Origin: Noviherbaspirillum pedocola
Lineage (GTDB): Bacteria; Pseudomonadota; Gammaproteobacteria; Burkholderiales; Burkholderiaceae_D
Length of the DNA stretch: 64,000 nucleotides
Reading direction: 5' to 3'
Assembly: GCF_016632335.1 (NCBI RefSeq)
Contig: NZ_JAEPBG010000013.1
Coordinates: 62,001 to 126,000 of the forward strand
The translations under genes and the position numbers were made by a program. Shown here piece by piece: positions 1-7,452 of this stretch. Within the stretch, counting starts at the first letter, position 1; each line of letters starts with the position of its first letter. The notes beneath the pieces are model-generated. The model was not told where the DNA came from, did not search any database, and was given only the letters and a program-made list of their open reading frames with translations.

Positions 1-423
1 CGGACCGTCGGCGACAATGGTGCCGGCATGCGCTGTTCCCTTGGGAATGATGATCAGCGTGCCCGGCTTGAATTCCTTCCTTTCATTGCCCAGCCACATC
101 GAGCCGCTGCCTTCGACGATGTATTGAATCTCATCGGTTTTCGGATGGATGTGCTTGGCCACATTGCCGGACTGCAGCGCAACGGTTGCGTTCGGCGTAT
201 TGACGAGCGGGCGATTGTGCATTTCCGGATTCGGCGTTTCGGGCAGGTCCGCATGTTTCAGTGCCGTCAGATCGATCATCTGCGGCTGCAGCGTGCTGTC
301 GTCGGCATGGGCCTCGGGCAGCGCTCGCTGCAGCATAGGCGAAGCGACGAGGCCGGCGCCGAAAGCCAGCGCGAGGGCAATGGGAGCGAGCGCGGATTTG
401 CGGCGCTTGGCGGCTGGGGTCAT
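1..423 (-). CDS. Exported cupin-domain protein (3' end beyond window)
   Basis: At least 141 residues can be read before the window edge cuts off the C-terminus. An Arg/Lys-rich start and a hydrophobic stretch (about residues 13-28) form a signal peptide or anchor, so the protein is probably periplasmic. The cupin core follows: a metal-ligand motif KHIHPKTDE, then YIVEGSGSMWLGNE and a PGTLIIIPKGTAHAG strand. Small single-cupin proteins bind a metal and often act on, or sense, small organic ligands; the substrate cannot be told. The start was chosen because it gives the signal peptide directly, with AGGAGACATTC just upstream. Confidence 0.75.
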   Translation of the reverse strand, partial: MTPAAKRRKSALAPIALALAFGAGLVASPMLQRALPEAHADDSTLQPQMIDLTALKHADLPETPNPEMHNRPLVNTPNATVALQSGNVAKHIHPKTDEIQYIVEGSGSMWLGNERKEFKPGTLIIIPKGTAHAGTIVADGP

Positions 424-565
424 GAATGTCTCCTTGTGGATATAGGGTGCCGGCAGTACATGGCGCGGGCATGATGACCATGAACTGCGACCGGGAAACC
501 ATACCCGCTCGGCAAGCCCTCGGCAACCGTCCGATGCTTCGCGGTGCTTGCGGCGACGCCGCCGC

Positions 566-1615
566 TCATGCCGCCGCCTCGCGCCACAGCGTCAGCGCCA
601 TCACCATCACCACCGGCCCGAGAAACAGGCCCACGAGGCCAAACAATTCCACGCCGCCGAGGATGCCGAACAACACCGCGAGAAAAGGCATACGGGTGGC
701 GTTGCCTATGATGTTGGGCCGCACCAGGTGATCGGCCAGCACCAGCACCAGGCTGCCCCATGCCGCCACGCCGAGCGCCGCTCCGGAGGCGCCGTTCGCA
801 GCAAGCAGGCCAGCCGCGGCCAGGTACACCAGCGGCGCGCCGAAGGGCACGATTGCCAGCAGCGCGGTCGCTGCGCCCCAGAGCGCCGCCGACGGCAAGC
901 CGGCGATCGAGTAGCCGATGCCGATCAGCACGCCTTCGCCTATGCCCACCAGCACCAGGCCATTGACGGTGGCGCGGATCGCGGTCGGGATGCGCGACGC
1001 ATACCGCTGCCAGCGTTGCGCGCCCAGCCCGCGCATGCCGACGCGCTCGATCTGCGCATGCAGCGCATCGCCATTCTTGTACAGGAAGAACAGGCACAGG
1101 AAGGCGAAGCCGAGATCAATGAGCCGATGCGCGAGCTCGCCGCCGAAACGCCGCAGCACTTCGCTGGCCGAATGCAGGCGCGTGGCGGATCCGCCTGAAA
1201 ACAGATGCGTCAGGCCGCGCGGCTGCGCCAGAGTTGCCTGCCACCAGGTATGGAGGTAGGTCCCGATGAGCGGTATCTTCAGCAGCGCCGGGGGCGCGGC
1301 GATGCCGTCATTGTTCGCGGTGGCGATCCATGCGGCCAGGGTCGATGCCTGGCGACCGGCCTGGTCCGCGCCGACCAGAAGCGGAATCATCAGCAGGCAG
1401 GCAATCAGCGTGGTCATCAGCAGCGAAGCCGCCAGGGAGCGTCCGCCCAAGGTCTGCTTGACCCGGAGATACAGCGGCCAGGTGGCGATGCAGAAAACGC
1501 CGGCCCAGGCGAGCGGCAGAAAGAAGCGCTGCACCACCAGGATGGTGAGAACGATGATGCACAGCGCGAATACGCTGCCGATGATGGTTTGGCGGATGTC
1601 GTTGCTGGATGTCAT
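566..1615 (-). CDS. AI-2E family transporter (membrane permease)
   Basis: A 349-residue polytopic membrane protein. Hydrophobic hairpins lie at about residues 10-60, and a cluster of helices fills the C-terminal half, with the GIGEGVLIGIGY and PFGAPLVYLAAAGLLAANG stretches typical of the AI-2E_transport (TqsA/YdiK) family. Members are proposed exporters of small molecules, and most are not proven AI-2 carriers. The start at MTSSNDIRQ was chosen because AGGAGG sits at good spacing before it; longer readings start at TTG and add a non-conserved extension. It is a single gene, upstream of and divergent from the tetR gene. Confidence 0.8.
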   Translation of the reverse strand: MTSSNDIRQTIIGSVFALCIIVLTILVVQRFFLPLAWAGVFCIATWPLYLRVKQTLGGRSLAASLLMTTLIACLLMIPLLVGADQAGRQASTLAAWIATANNDGIAAPPALLKIPLIGTYLHTWWQATLAQPRGLTHLFSGGSATRLHSASEVLRRFGGELAHRLIDLGFAFLCLFFLYKNGDALHAQIERVGMRGLGAQRWQRYASRIPTAIRATVNGLVLVGIGEGVLIGIGYSIAGLPSAALWGAATALLAIVPFGAPLVYLAAAGLLAANGASGAALGVAAWGSLVLVLADHLVRPNIIGNATRMPFLAVLFGILGGVELFGLVGLFLGPVVMVMALTLWREAAA

Positions 1616-1757
1616 GCAGTGAAAGTCCTCCTGTATGCGCTGCATCTTATCGGCAAAGCTTGGCAACGGCCTTGCGTAGCGCCGCATGGGCAGCGCAGGG
1701 CATGGCGGCCGGCGCGCAAAGCTGCGCAAACGCAATCACGACCTGCAAAGGCGCGGC

Positions 1758-1787
1758 TTGACACGGAAAATATGATGCTCGTAATAT
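1758..1787 (+). promoter_or_regulatory. tetR promoter overlapped by a TetR-type operator
   Basis: TTGACA (1758-1763) and TAATAT (1782-1787), 18 bp apart, form a good sigma-70 promoter. The 18-mer ATATGATGCTCGTAATAT at 1770-1787 covers the spacer and the -10. It matches the 18-mer at 2459-2476, before the MFS gene, at 16 of 18 positions. A repressor bound here would block its own promoter. Confidence 0.6.
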
Positions 1788-1811
1788 GTCGTTCATCATA
1801 TTCAAGGCAGC

Positions 1812-2411
1812 ATGGTCATGGCCACTGAACAGAAGGCGAATCGCAAGGAAGCAAGCCACGAACGCATACTTGAAGCCGCGGCACGCGCGATCCGGCGCAG
1901 CGGCTATGCCGGCGCGAGCGTGGCCGAAGTGATGAAGGAAGCCGGACTCACGCATGGCGGCTTTTATGCGCATTTCCCGTCGCGCGATGCGATGGTGGCC
2001 GAAGCCATCGACCATGCCGGCGCGCAGAACACCGATTCGATCGGGCGGCGCATGACGACGCTGGCGCGGCGCGGCGCGTCGCCGCTGCGTTCCCTGCTCG
2101 AAGCCTATCTGTCCGAGGCGCACATGCAATCTCCGGATGGCGGTTGCGTCGTCGCTGCGCTCGGCTCGGAAATGGCGCGCCAGCCCGAGATCGTGCGTGA
2201 AGCGTCGTGCAGGCGGGTCAAGGCCCTGGTCGAGCGGGTACGTTCAGTGTTGCCCGAAGGCGTGCCAGCCGCGGAAGCGGCGGTCATTGCCAGCACCATG
2301 GTCGGCGCGCTGCAGATGGCGCGGGCGATGGATCCGAAAGAGGGCAGGGCCTTGCTGGAAGCGAATCGCGAGACGCTGCTGCGTCGTTACGACGCGCCGG
2401 CAAATATTTAG
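1812..2411 (+). CDS. TetR/AcrR family transcriptional repressor
   Basis: A protein of 199 residues, the usual TetR length. Residues 13-60 hold the HTH (ERILEAAARAIRRSGYAGAS, then GLTHGGFYAHFPSRDAMVAEAI). The all-helical C-terminal ligand domain includes the SPDGGCVVAALGSEMARQPE segment typical of AcrR-like regulators. It is followed by a terminator and by an MFS exporter whose upstream region repeats the operator found in this gene's promoter. Autorepression and repression of the pump, relieved by a pump substrate, are therefore likely (inference). An ATG two codons downstream (1818) is an equally possible start. Confidence 0.88.
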   Translation: MVMATEQKANRKEASHERILEAAARAIRRSGYAGASVAEVMKEAGLTHGGFYAHFPSRDAMVAEAIDHAGAQNTDSIGRRMTTLARRGASPLRSLLEAYLSEAHMQSPDGGCVVAALGSEMARQPEIVREASCRRVKALVERVRSVLPEGVPAAEAAVIASTMVGALQMARAMDPKEGRALLEANRETLLRRYDAPANI

Positions 2412-2423
2412 AGACAGGAAGAA

Positions 2424-2447
2424 CGTCGCCGGCAAGGCGGCGTTTTT
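2424..2447 (+). terminator. Rho-independent terminator after tetR
   Basis: CGTCGCC and GGCGGCG (one G-T pair) flank a 5-nt loop and are followed by five T. It separates tetR from the MFS gene, so the latter needs its own promoter near 2459. Confidence 0.6.
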
Positions 2448-2458
2448 CAGCGCCAGAA

Positions 2459-2476
2459 ATATGATGATCGTCATAT
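2459..2476 (+). promoter_or_regulatory. TetR operator upstream of the MFS exporter
   Basis: ATATGATGATCGTCATAT is a nearly perfect dyad (ATATGAnGATCnTCATAT). It is a 16/18 match to the sequence in the tetR promoter and lies about 80 bp before the MFS start codon. The repeat at both promoters of one regulator/pump pair is direct sequence evidence; repressor binding is inferred. Confidence 0.6.
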
Positions 2477-2556
2477 TTATTGTGCAAGCAGGCGGCGCAG
2501 GCGACAGCATTCAGGTTGCTCGAGCCAGACACATCCGTTCAACAGCAGGAGTCCAC

Positions 2557-3954
2557 ATGAGCACACCGATCGCTGCAACCGCAATGCCCGCTGAAACGCG
2601 GCATTCCCCCTGGCCCACTTTCTGGATCGCGAGCATCGCGGTTTTGCTGGTGTCGATCGACACCACGGTGCTGTATGCCGCCTTTGGCGCGCTGCGGCAT
2701 GCGTTCGCCGATGAGTCGGCCGCGAGCCTGTCCTGGGTGCTGAATGCCTATACCGTCACTTATGCGGCCATGCTGATCCCGGCCGGCGGCCTGGCCGATG
2801 TGCATGGACGCAAGCGCATGTTCCTGCTTGGCGCTTCGATTTTCCTCTTCGCCTCCTTTGCCTGCGGCGCGGCGACATCGGTTGCCCTCCTGATTGCCGC
2901 GCGGGTGCTGCAGGCGCTGGGCGCGGCCCTGCTGACGCCGGCTTCGCTGTCGCTGATCCTGGCTGCCTTCCCGCAGGAAAAGCGCGCGGTGGCGGTGAGT
3001 TTGTGGGGCGCGGTCGGCGGACTGGCGGCGGCGATCGGACCGAGCCTGGGCTCGTTCATCGTCGATACGCTAGGCTGGTCCTGGGCCTTCTATATCAATC
3101 TGCCGATCGGCGCGGTATCGGTGTTCAAGGGCATGTCCGTGCTGCGTGAATCACGCGGCGACCGGCGCGTGCAGCATGTGGATGCGATCGGCATGGTGCT
3201 GCTGATCCTGTCGGTCGGCGGCATCGCGCTGGCGATCACGCAATTCGATGCGCCGGGCTGGAGCCGGATGCGCGTGGCTGAAGTGCTCGGCGCATCGCTG
3301 TTGCTGTTTGTTGCCTTTGTCGGCTGGGCGGCGAAGGCCGCGCATCCGTTGGTGGATCTGCGCCTGTTCCGCAACCGTACCTACAGCGCGGTCAACCTCG
3401 CCACGCTGTCCTTCGCAATTGCCTTCGCCATGATGTTCTTCGCCTTCTTCTCCTTCATGACCGGCATCTGGCACTACAGCCTGCCGCTGGCCGGCATCGC
3501 TGTCACGCCGGGACCGCTCCTGGTAGTGCCGACCGCCATCCTCAGCGGCCGGGTCGCCGCGAAGATCGGGCACAGGCCCGGCCTGGTGCTGGGTTCGCTG
3601 ATCTATGCCTGCAGCGGCCTGTGGCTGGCGCTGATGCCGGGCACCGAGCCGGCCTATCTGACACAGTGGCTGCCGGGCCTGGTGTTGAGCGGCATCGGTG
3701 TGGGCATGGTACTGCCTTCGTTGTCGGGCGCGGCTGCGGCCGGTCTGCCGAAAGAGCATTACGCGGTCGGCACCGCGGTGAATCAGGCGGTGCGGCAGGT
3801 GGGCTCGGTCTTTGGCGTGGCGGCGACGATACTGCTGATCGGTCATGCGCAGCTGGCGCGCGCCGATTTCATCCCGCTGTATGGCGCGCATGTCGCGCTG
3901 GCGCTGCTGACCGGCGTGCTATGCCTGGCGGTGAATACCCGCCCCGCGAAGTGA
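2557..3954 (+). CDS. MFS drug exporter, DHA2 (EmrB/QacA) family
   Basis: A 465-residue protein with about 14 predicted membrane segments. It shows the DHA2 hallmarks: motif A-like GGLADVHGRKRMF (about residue 76), motif B-like LQALGAALLTPASLSLI and the antiporter motif C region LWGAVGGLAAAIGPSLGSF. These proteins use the proton gradient to expel drugs, dyes or organic acids. The start has CAGGAG upstream and leads straight into the first helix. It pairs with the upstream tetR gene through shared operators; the inducer and substrate are unknown. Confidence 0.88.
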   Translation: MSTPIAATAMPAETRHSPWPTFWIASIAVLLVSIDTTVLYAAFGALRHAFADESAASLSWVLNAYTVTYAAMLIPAGGLADVHGRKRMFLLGASIFLFASFACGAATSVALLIAARVLQALGAALLTPASLSLILAAFPQEKRAVAVSLWGAVGGLAAAIGPSLGSFIVDTLGWSWAFYINLPIGAVSVFKGMSVLRESRGDRRVQHVDAIGMVLLILSVGGIALAITQFDAPGWSRMRVAEVLGASLLLFVAFVGWAAKAAHPLVDLRLFRNRTYSAVNLATLSFAIAFAMMFFAFFSFMTGIWHYSLPLAGIAVTPGPLLVVPTAILSGRVAAKIGHRPGLVLGSLIYACSGLWLALMPGTEPAYLTQWLPGLVLSGIGVGMVLPSLSGAAAAGLPKEHYAVGTAVNQAVRQVGSVFGVAATILLIGHAQLARADFIPLYGAHVALALLTGVLCLAVNTRPAK

Positions 3955-4040
3955 CGCGCCTCCAGTGAAGGCGTGGCGCTGTCCACGCATCGCAATCAAC
4001 CGGGCGGCTCGCGCCGCCGCAACGCAAAGGAGCATCGAGC

Positions 4041-4496
4041 ATGGACAGGCATTACCTCGAAGACCTGCATGCGGGTCAGCGGTTCGGCAGCGGCACGATG
4101 CGCATGGACGAAGCGCGCATCAAAAGCTTTGCCGCGGAATTCGATCCGCAAGCGTTTCATCTGGATGATGCCGCCGCGCGCGGCACGATCTTCGGCGGCC
4201 TGGCCGCAAGCGGCTGGCATACGGCGGCAGCAACCATGCGGCTGCTGGTCGATGGCGAATTCCGCCCGGCCGGCGGCATTGTCGGCGCCGGCTTTGATGA
4301 GCTGCGCTGGCCGACCCCGGTGCGCGCTGGCGATACGCTGCGTGTGGAATGCGAAGTGCTCGAGGTGCGGCCGTCGAAGTCTCGGCCCGATCAGGGCATC
4401 GTCAAGCTGAGGACGACGACGCTGAATCAGCATGGCCAGCCGGTGCAGATCTCGGTCGGGAACCTGATCGTGCTGCGCCGGCCGGCGCAGCAGTAA
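4041..4496 (+). CDS. MaoC-like (hotdog fold) dehydratase
   Basis: A 151-residue single-hotdog protein. The hydratase-type motif is ...FDPQAFHLDDAAARGTIFGG followed by LAASGWHTAA, the pattern in which the Asp/His pair of MaoC enoyl-CoA hydratases lies. A strand VRAGDTLRVECEVLEVRPSKSRPDQGIV completes the hotdog. Family members hydrate (R)-enoyl-CoA or related acyl thioesters. A good ribosome site (AAAGGAG) precedes the start. It lies alone between the MFS gene and a convergent GNAT gene, so the pathway is unclear. Confidence 0.82.
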   Translation: MDRHYLEDLHAGQRFGSGTMRMDEARIKSFAAEFDPQAFHLDDAAARGTIFGGLAASGWHTAAATMRLLVDGEFRPAGGIVGAGFDELRWPTPVRAGDTLRVECEVLEVRPSKSRPDQGIVKLRTTTLNQHGQPVQISVGNLIVLRRPAQQ

Positions 4497-4523
4497 AGCG
4501 CCTGCGCCGCTCCCTTGTCTCAC

Positions 4524-4550
4524 GGGGATGTCAATTCCATCGACATCCCC
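4524..4550. terminator. Bidirectional terminator-like hairpin
   Basis: A perfect 9-bp stem, GGGGATGTC and GACATCCCC, with a 9-nt loop, sits between the convergent maoC-like and GNAT genes. There is no long T tract, so it is stem-based on either strand. Confidence 0.5.
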
Positions 4551-4570
4551 GCGCCGCCTGGCCCCGCCGG

Positions 4571-4867
4571 TCAGGCCTCGGCCAACAGCTCGCGGTATTC
4601 GGGATGCGAATCGATATAGGCGGCGATGAATTCGCAGCGGGCCACGACGCGCTTTCCCGTGCGCCTGGCATCGTCGAGCGCGCCGCGGGCAAGCTGGGAC
4701 CCGTATCCCTGGCCTTCCTGATTCGAATCGATCTCGGTGTGGGTGAACACCAGAATGTTCTCGCCTTGCGGCTGGTAGCGGGCGATTCCCAGCAGCGTGC
4801 CGTCGCCGGACAGCTCGTAGCGGTGTTGCGCGGGATTGTTCGTGACTTTGGTGGACCGGTTTGGCAT
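4571..4867 (-). CDS. Short GNAT-type N-acetyltransferase (COG2388/YjdJ-like)
   Basis: A 98-residue, minimal acetyltransferase-like protein. It has the short core of this group: LLGIARY, an ILVFTHTEID strand, the acetyl-CoA loop region NQEGQGYGSQLARGALDDAR, and a C-terminal FIAAYIDSHPEYRELL segment that is nearly invariant in COG2388 proteins. Members are compact GNAT folds of mostly unknown substrate. CAGGAG precedes the ATG. It is transcribed convergently with the MaoC-like gene. Confidence 0.82.
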   Translation of the reverse strand: MPNRSTKVTNNPAQHRYELSGDGTLLGIARYQPQGENILVFTHTEIDSNQEGQGYGSQLARGALDDARRTGKRVVARCEFIAAYIDSHPEYRELLAEA

Positions 4868-5023
4868 CTGTGCTCCTGTGTGGTTGGCCGGGAGCCTTCG
4901 GTATGCCGCTCGCGCTCCCGTGCGGCGCCATGGCGTACGCCGCTGAAGCTTTCAGACGTACGCGCGCGGCGAATGTTCCGGCCATTTCGACAAGCATGTC
5001 GCGCCGGGCAATGCCGCCGTGCC

Positions 5024-5040
5024 ATTACCTTGGGGGTAAT
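5024..5040. promoter_or_regulatory. Palindrome upstream of the NTF2-like/XRE pair
   Basis: ATTACC-TTGGG-GGTAAT, a perfect 6-bp dyad, lies 90 bp before the NTF2-like start codon. It is a candidate operator, perhaps for the XRE regulator two genes downstream. No other copy was noticed in the window. Confidence 0.3.
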
Positions 5041-5129
5041 CGCCGTCGCCGTTCGCGCCTTGCAGAATGGGCCTGTCGCGATCGATGCGACCGGCCTGAA
5101 GCCGCCGCACCCACCCCAAGGAGACCATC

Positions 5130-5510
5130 ATGCAAAACGCAAGCGCCATCGAGCATCCCGCTGCCATCGCCCAAAATTATGTTGAAGTCTGGAACGAAAC
5201 CGACGGCGCGCGCCGGCGCAGTCTGATTGAACGGGTATTCGCGCCGCAGGCCAGCTACACCGATCCGCTGATGCAGTCTGCCGGTTACGATGCGCTTGAC
5301 GCGATGATCGCGGCGGCGCAGGCGCAATTTGCCGGTCTGCGCTTTTCAGTGACAGGGCGTCAGGATGCGCACCATGATGTGTTGCGCTTTTCCTGGGCGC
5401 TCGGCGTCGAGGCCGCAGAGCCGATTGCCTGCGGCACCGATATCGCCGAGATGACGCCGGACGGCCGCATTGCCCGCGTCACCGGTTTTCTCGACAAGAT
5501 GCCGTCCTGA
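5130..5510 (+). CDS. NTF2-like/SnoaL-type small protein
   Basis: A 126-residue cone-shaped NTF2-fold protein. A helical N-terminus (IAQNYVEVWNETDGARRRSLIERVFAPQASYTDPL) is followed by strands ending GTDIAEMTPDGRIARVTGFL, the characteristic C-terminal sheet. Such proteins are isomerases, hydrolases or ligand binders, and specificity cannot be read here. AAGGAG lies before the ATG. An XRE regulator starts 47 bp downstream, so the two are likely co-transcribed. The last codons are tandemly duplicated (TGCCGTCCTGA twice, 5511-5521 being the second copy), which repeats the stop. Confidence 0.78.
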   Translation: MQNASAIEHPAAIAQNYVEVWNETDGARRRSLIERVFAPQASYTDPLMQSAGYDALDAMIAAAQAQFAGLRFSVTGRQDAHHDVLRFSWALGVEAAEPIACGTDIAEMTPDGRIARVTGFLDKMPS

Positions 5511-5557
5511 TGCCGTCCTGAAGCGACCCGGCGCCTGGCGAACAACATGGAGACAAC

Positions 5558-6400
5558 ATGGATCAGAGAGTCGAAAGCCACGGCGCCGCCGAGCATGTCG
5601 GCTTTGCCAACTTCGCCCAGGCGCTGCGCTTCTGGCGCGGCAAGCGCGGCATCAGCCAGCTTGGCCTGTCCACACAGAGCGGCATTTCGCAGCGTCATCT
5701 CAGCTTTCTCGAGCAGGGCCGCGCACAGCCGAGCCGCGACATGGTGATCCGGCTCGGCATCATGCTCGACATTCCGCTGCGCGAACGCAATGCGATGCTG
5801 CTTGCCGCCGGCTTTGCGCCCGCCTATCGCGAGCGCAGCCTGTCGGACCCGGAATTGGCCTCGGTCCGGCACGCGCTCGATTTCATGCTGGCGCAGCATG
5901 CCCCGTATCCGGCGCTGGTGGTGGACAGGCTGTGGAACCTGGTAATGGCCAACGGCCCGGCGCAGATGATGATGCGCTGGCTGCTGGACGTGCCGAAAGG
6001 CGCGGCCTTGCCGCAGGAAGGCGTCAATGTGCTGAGGCTGATGCTCGATCCGCAACTGGTAAGGCGCCATCTGCTGAACTGGGAAGCGGTCTGCGCCGAT
6101 CTGCTGCACTGGATACGGCGCGAGGCGGTCGGCGACGGGCCGCAGGGTGAAGCGGCAAGTCTGCTGGCCGAGCTGGCGTCGCTGCCCGGCATGCGCGAGG
6201 CGATGCGCAGCGCCGATCTCGATACCCGCGCCTTGCCATTCCTGCCGATGCAGATCGAGAAGGACGGCGTGGCGCTGAAGCTGTTCACCTCGATCGCGAC
6301 GCTGGGCACGCCGCATGATGTAACGCTGCATGAATTGCGCATCGAATCCTTCTTCCCATCCGATGACGCCACGGCGGCGTGGTTCCGCCAGCGGCAATGA
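5558..6400 (+). CDS. XRE-family regulator with MmyB-like ligand domain
   Basis: A 280-residue protein. The N-terminal HTH_3 domain (about residues 18-80) includes RFWRGKRGISQLGLSTQSG and SQRHLSFLEQGRAQPSRDMV. The C-terminal MmyB/MLTR ligand-binding domain (about 100-275) has the family's YPALVVDRLWNLVMAN and LRLMLDPQLVRRHLLNWE signatures and the closing TLHELRIESFFPSDDATA. Members usually control a neighbouring reductase or NTF2-like gene and bind fatty-acid-like ligands in some cases. Here the upstream NTF2-like gene is the likely target or partner. GGAG is spaced 6 nt from the start. Confidence 0.88.
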   Translation: MDQRVESHGAAEHVGFANFAQALRFWRGKRGISQLGLSTQSGISQRHLSFLEQGRAQPSRDMVIRLGIMLDIPLRERNAMLLAAGFAPAYRERSLSDPELASVRHALDFMLAQHAPYPALVVDRLWNLVMANGPAQMMMRWLLDVPKGAALPQEGVNVLRLMLDPQLVRRHLLNWEAVCADLLHWIRREAVGDGPQGEAASLLAELASLPGMREAMRSADLDTRALPFLPMQIEKDGVALKLFTSIATLGTPHDVTLHELRIESFFPSDDATAAWFRQRQ

Positions 6401-6426
6401 CGGCATCCCGCTTCATGTGCGCGCAT

Positions 6427-6882
6427 TCACCAGTCCACGCCCAGCAGCACACGCTGCATGTTGGGCCCGCAAAGCGTCCTCACATGCTCGCGGCTGGCCC
6501 AGCGAAAGCCATCCATCTCGGGCAGCGCCACGCCGGTTTCCCGCTGCAGGAACTGGCTGGTGCAGACCAGGTGGCTGATATCGTTCAGGCTTGCCGGCGC
6601 GTGCACCTTGAACAGATGCAGCCGTTTCTCGGGCCGGAAATCAAAGCGTCCGACTTCGATGAACATGGCTTCGTCGAATTCCAGCCCAGTCTCTTCGAAC
6701 AGTTCGCGCCGCGCGGCGACGATGGCGGCTTCGCCGGGTTCCTGCATGCCTTTGGGCAGATCCCACAAATCGTGGCCGGTGACATGGCAGAGCAGGATGT
6801 CGCCCCAACTGCTCAACACCATCGTGCCGCAGGACACCGGCAGGTCTTTTCTCGTGCTGAAGTCCAATGGATATGCATTCAT
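6427..6882 (-). CDS. NUDIX hydrolase
   Basis: A 151-residue protein with a complete Nudix box at about residues 46-68, reading G-x5-E-x7-REL-x-EE-x-GL (begins GMQEPGEAAIVAARREL). Nudix enzymes hydrolyse nucleoside diphosphates linked to another moiety, using Mg bound by the box glutamates. The remaining sequence (WGDILLCHVTGHDLWDLPKG) is typical of a stand-alone housecleaning enzyme, and its substrate is not determinable. It is convergent with the XRE gene. Confidence 0.88.
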   Translation of the reverse strand: MNAYPLDFSTRKDLPVSCGTMVLSSWGDILLCHVTGHDLWDLPKGMQEPGEAAIVAARRELFEETGLEFDEAMFIEVGRFDFRPEKRLHLFKVHAPASLNDISHLVCTSQFLQRETGVALPEMDGFRWASREHVRTLCGPNMQRVLLGVDW

Positions 6883-7067
6883 GCGGTGTTTCCATGGCGC
6901 AGCGGCATGCCGCGCGCAAAGGGCCGATTCTAGTTCGACTTCCCGGAACGCGCAGGCAGCGCTCTCATGCGCCTTCTCGCCGGCTTTCAGCAGGGACAGG
7001 GGGATTTCCCGATAATGTCGTCCTTCGCCGCCCCCATGCGGCCATGGATTGCGTGAAAGGAAGCACC

Positions 7068-7382
7068 GTGAGTTTCATGTTCCGCCTGCTGCGCGAGGAT
7101 GATGCGCCCATCCCCGCCATCGTCTTCGAGGATACGATCAACTCCGGCTTCGTGCCGGTATGGGAAGCGCTGGGTGTCTATGATGCGCTGTACAACAGCG
7201 ATGGCCGCCGTGCGCGCGATGTCTCGCGCACCATCGCCTATGGCGTGGATAGGCTTGCCGAGGATGCGTCGCTGGCGCGGCTGTTCCATGCGACGCTGTC
7301 GCCCGAGGAGGCGATGCGCTTTCTCGGCAGTGTGCAGCGCGCCTGCATGCTGCACGGCGACGCGCGCATCGAAACCAGGTAA
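7068..7382 (+). CDS. Hypothetical protein, 104 residues
   Basis: I do not recognise a family. The protein is soluble and helical (FMFRLLREDDAPIPAIVFED near the start; LARLFHATLSPEEAMRFLGS near the end), with no signal peptide or cysteine motif. A GTG start is chosen because GAAAGGAAG precedes it at good spacing; the in-frame ATG nine bases on has a poorer site. Base composition matches its neighbours. It ends just before a strong hairpin and is convergent with the beta-helix gene. Confidence 0.55.
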   Translation: MSFMFRLLREDDAPIPAIVFEDTINSGFVPVWEALGVYDALYNSDGRRARDVSRTIAYGVDRLAEDASLARLFHATLSPEEAMRFLGSVQRACMLHGDARIETR

Positions 7383-7395
7383 GCGTGTCGTAGGG

Positions 7396-7433
7396 CGCGG
7401 GATGGCGTCACATGCAGCCGGCGCCATCCCGCG
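7396..7433. terminator. Bidirectional terminator hairpin
   Basis: A perfect 12-bp stem, CGCGGGATGGCG paired with CGCCATCCCGCG, with a 14-nt loop, is placed exactly between two convergent genes. No T tract follows on either strand. Confidence 0.55.
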
Positions 7434-7452
7434 TCCTCATGCGCATAAGCGC

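Noticed and set aside
2137-2556. An extended N-terminus for the MFS transporter reaching back into tetR
   Set aside because: The frame is open by chance; a terminator, an operator and a proper ribosome site all precede the ATG at 2557.
5500-5521. Tandem 11-bp duplication at the NTF2-like stop codon as a mobile-element footprint
   Set aside because: A short direct repeat of the last codons only; no inverted repeats or element nearby, most simply slippage.
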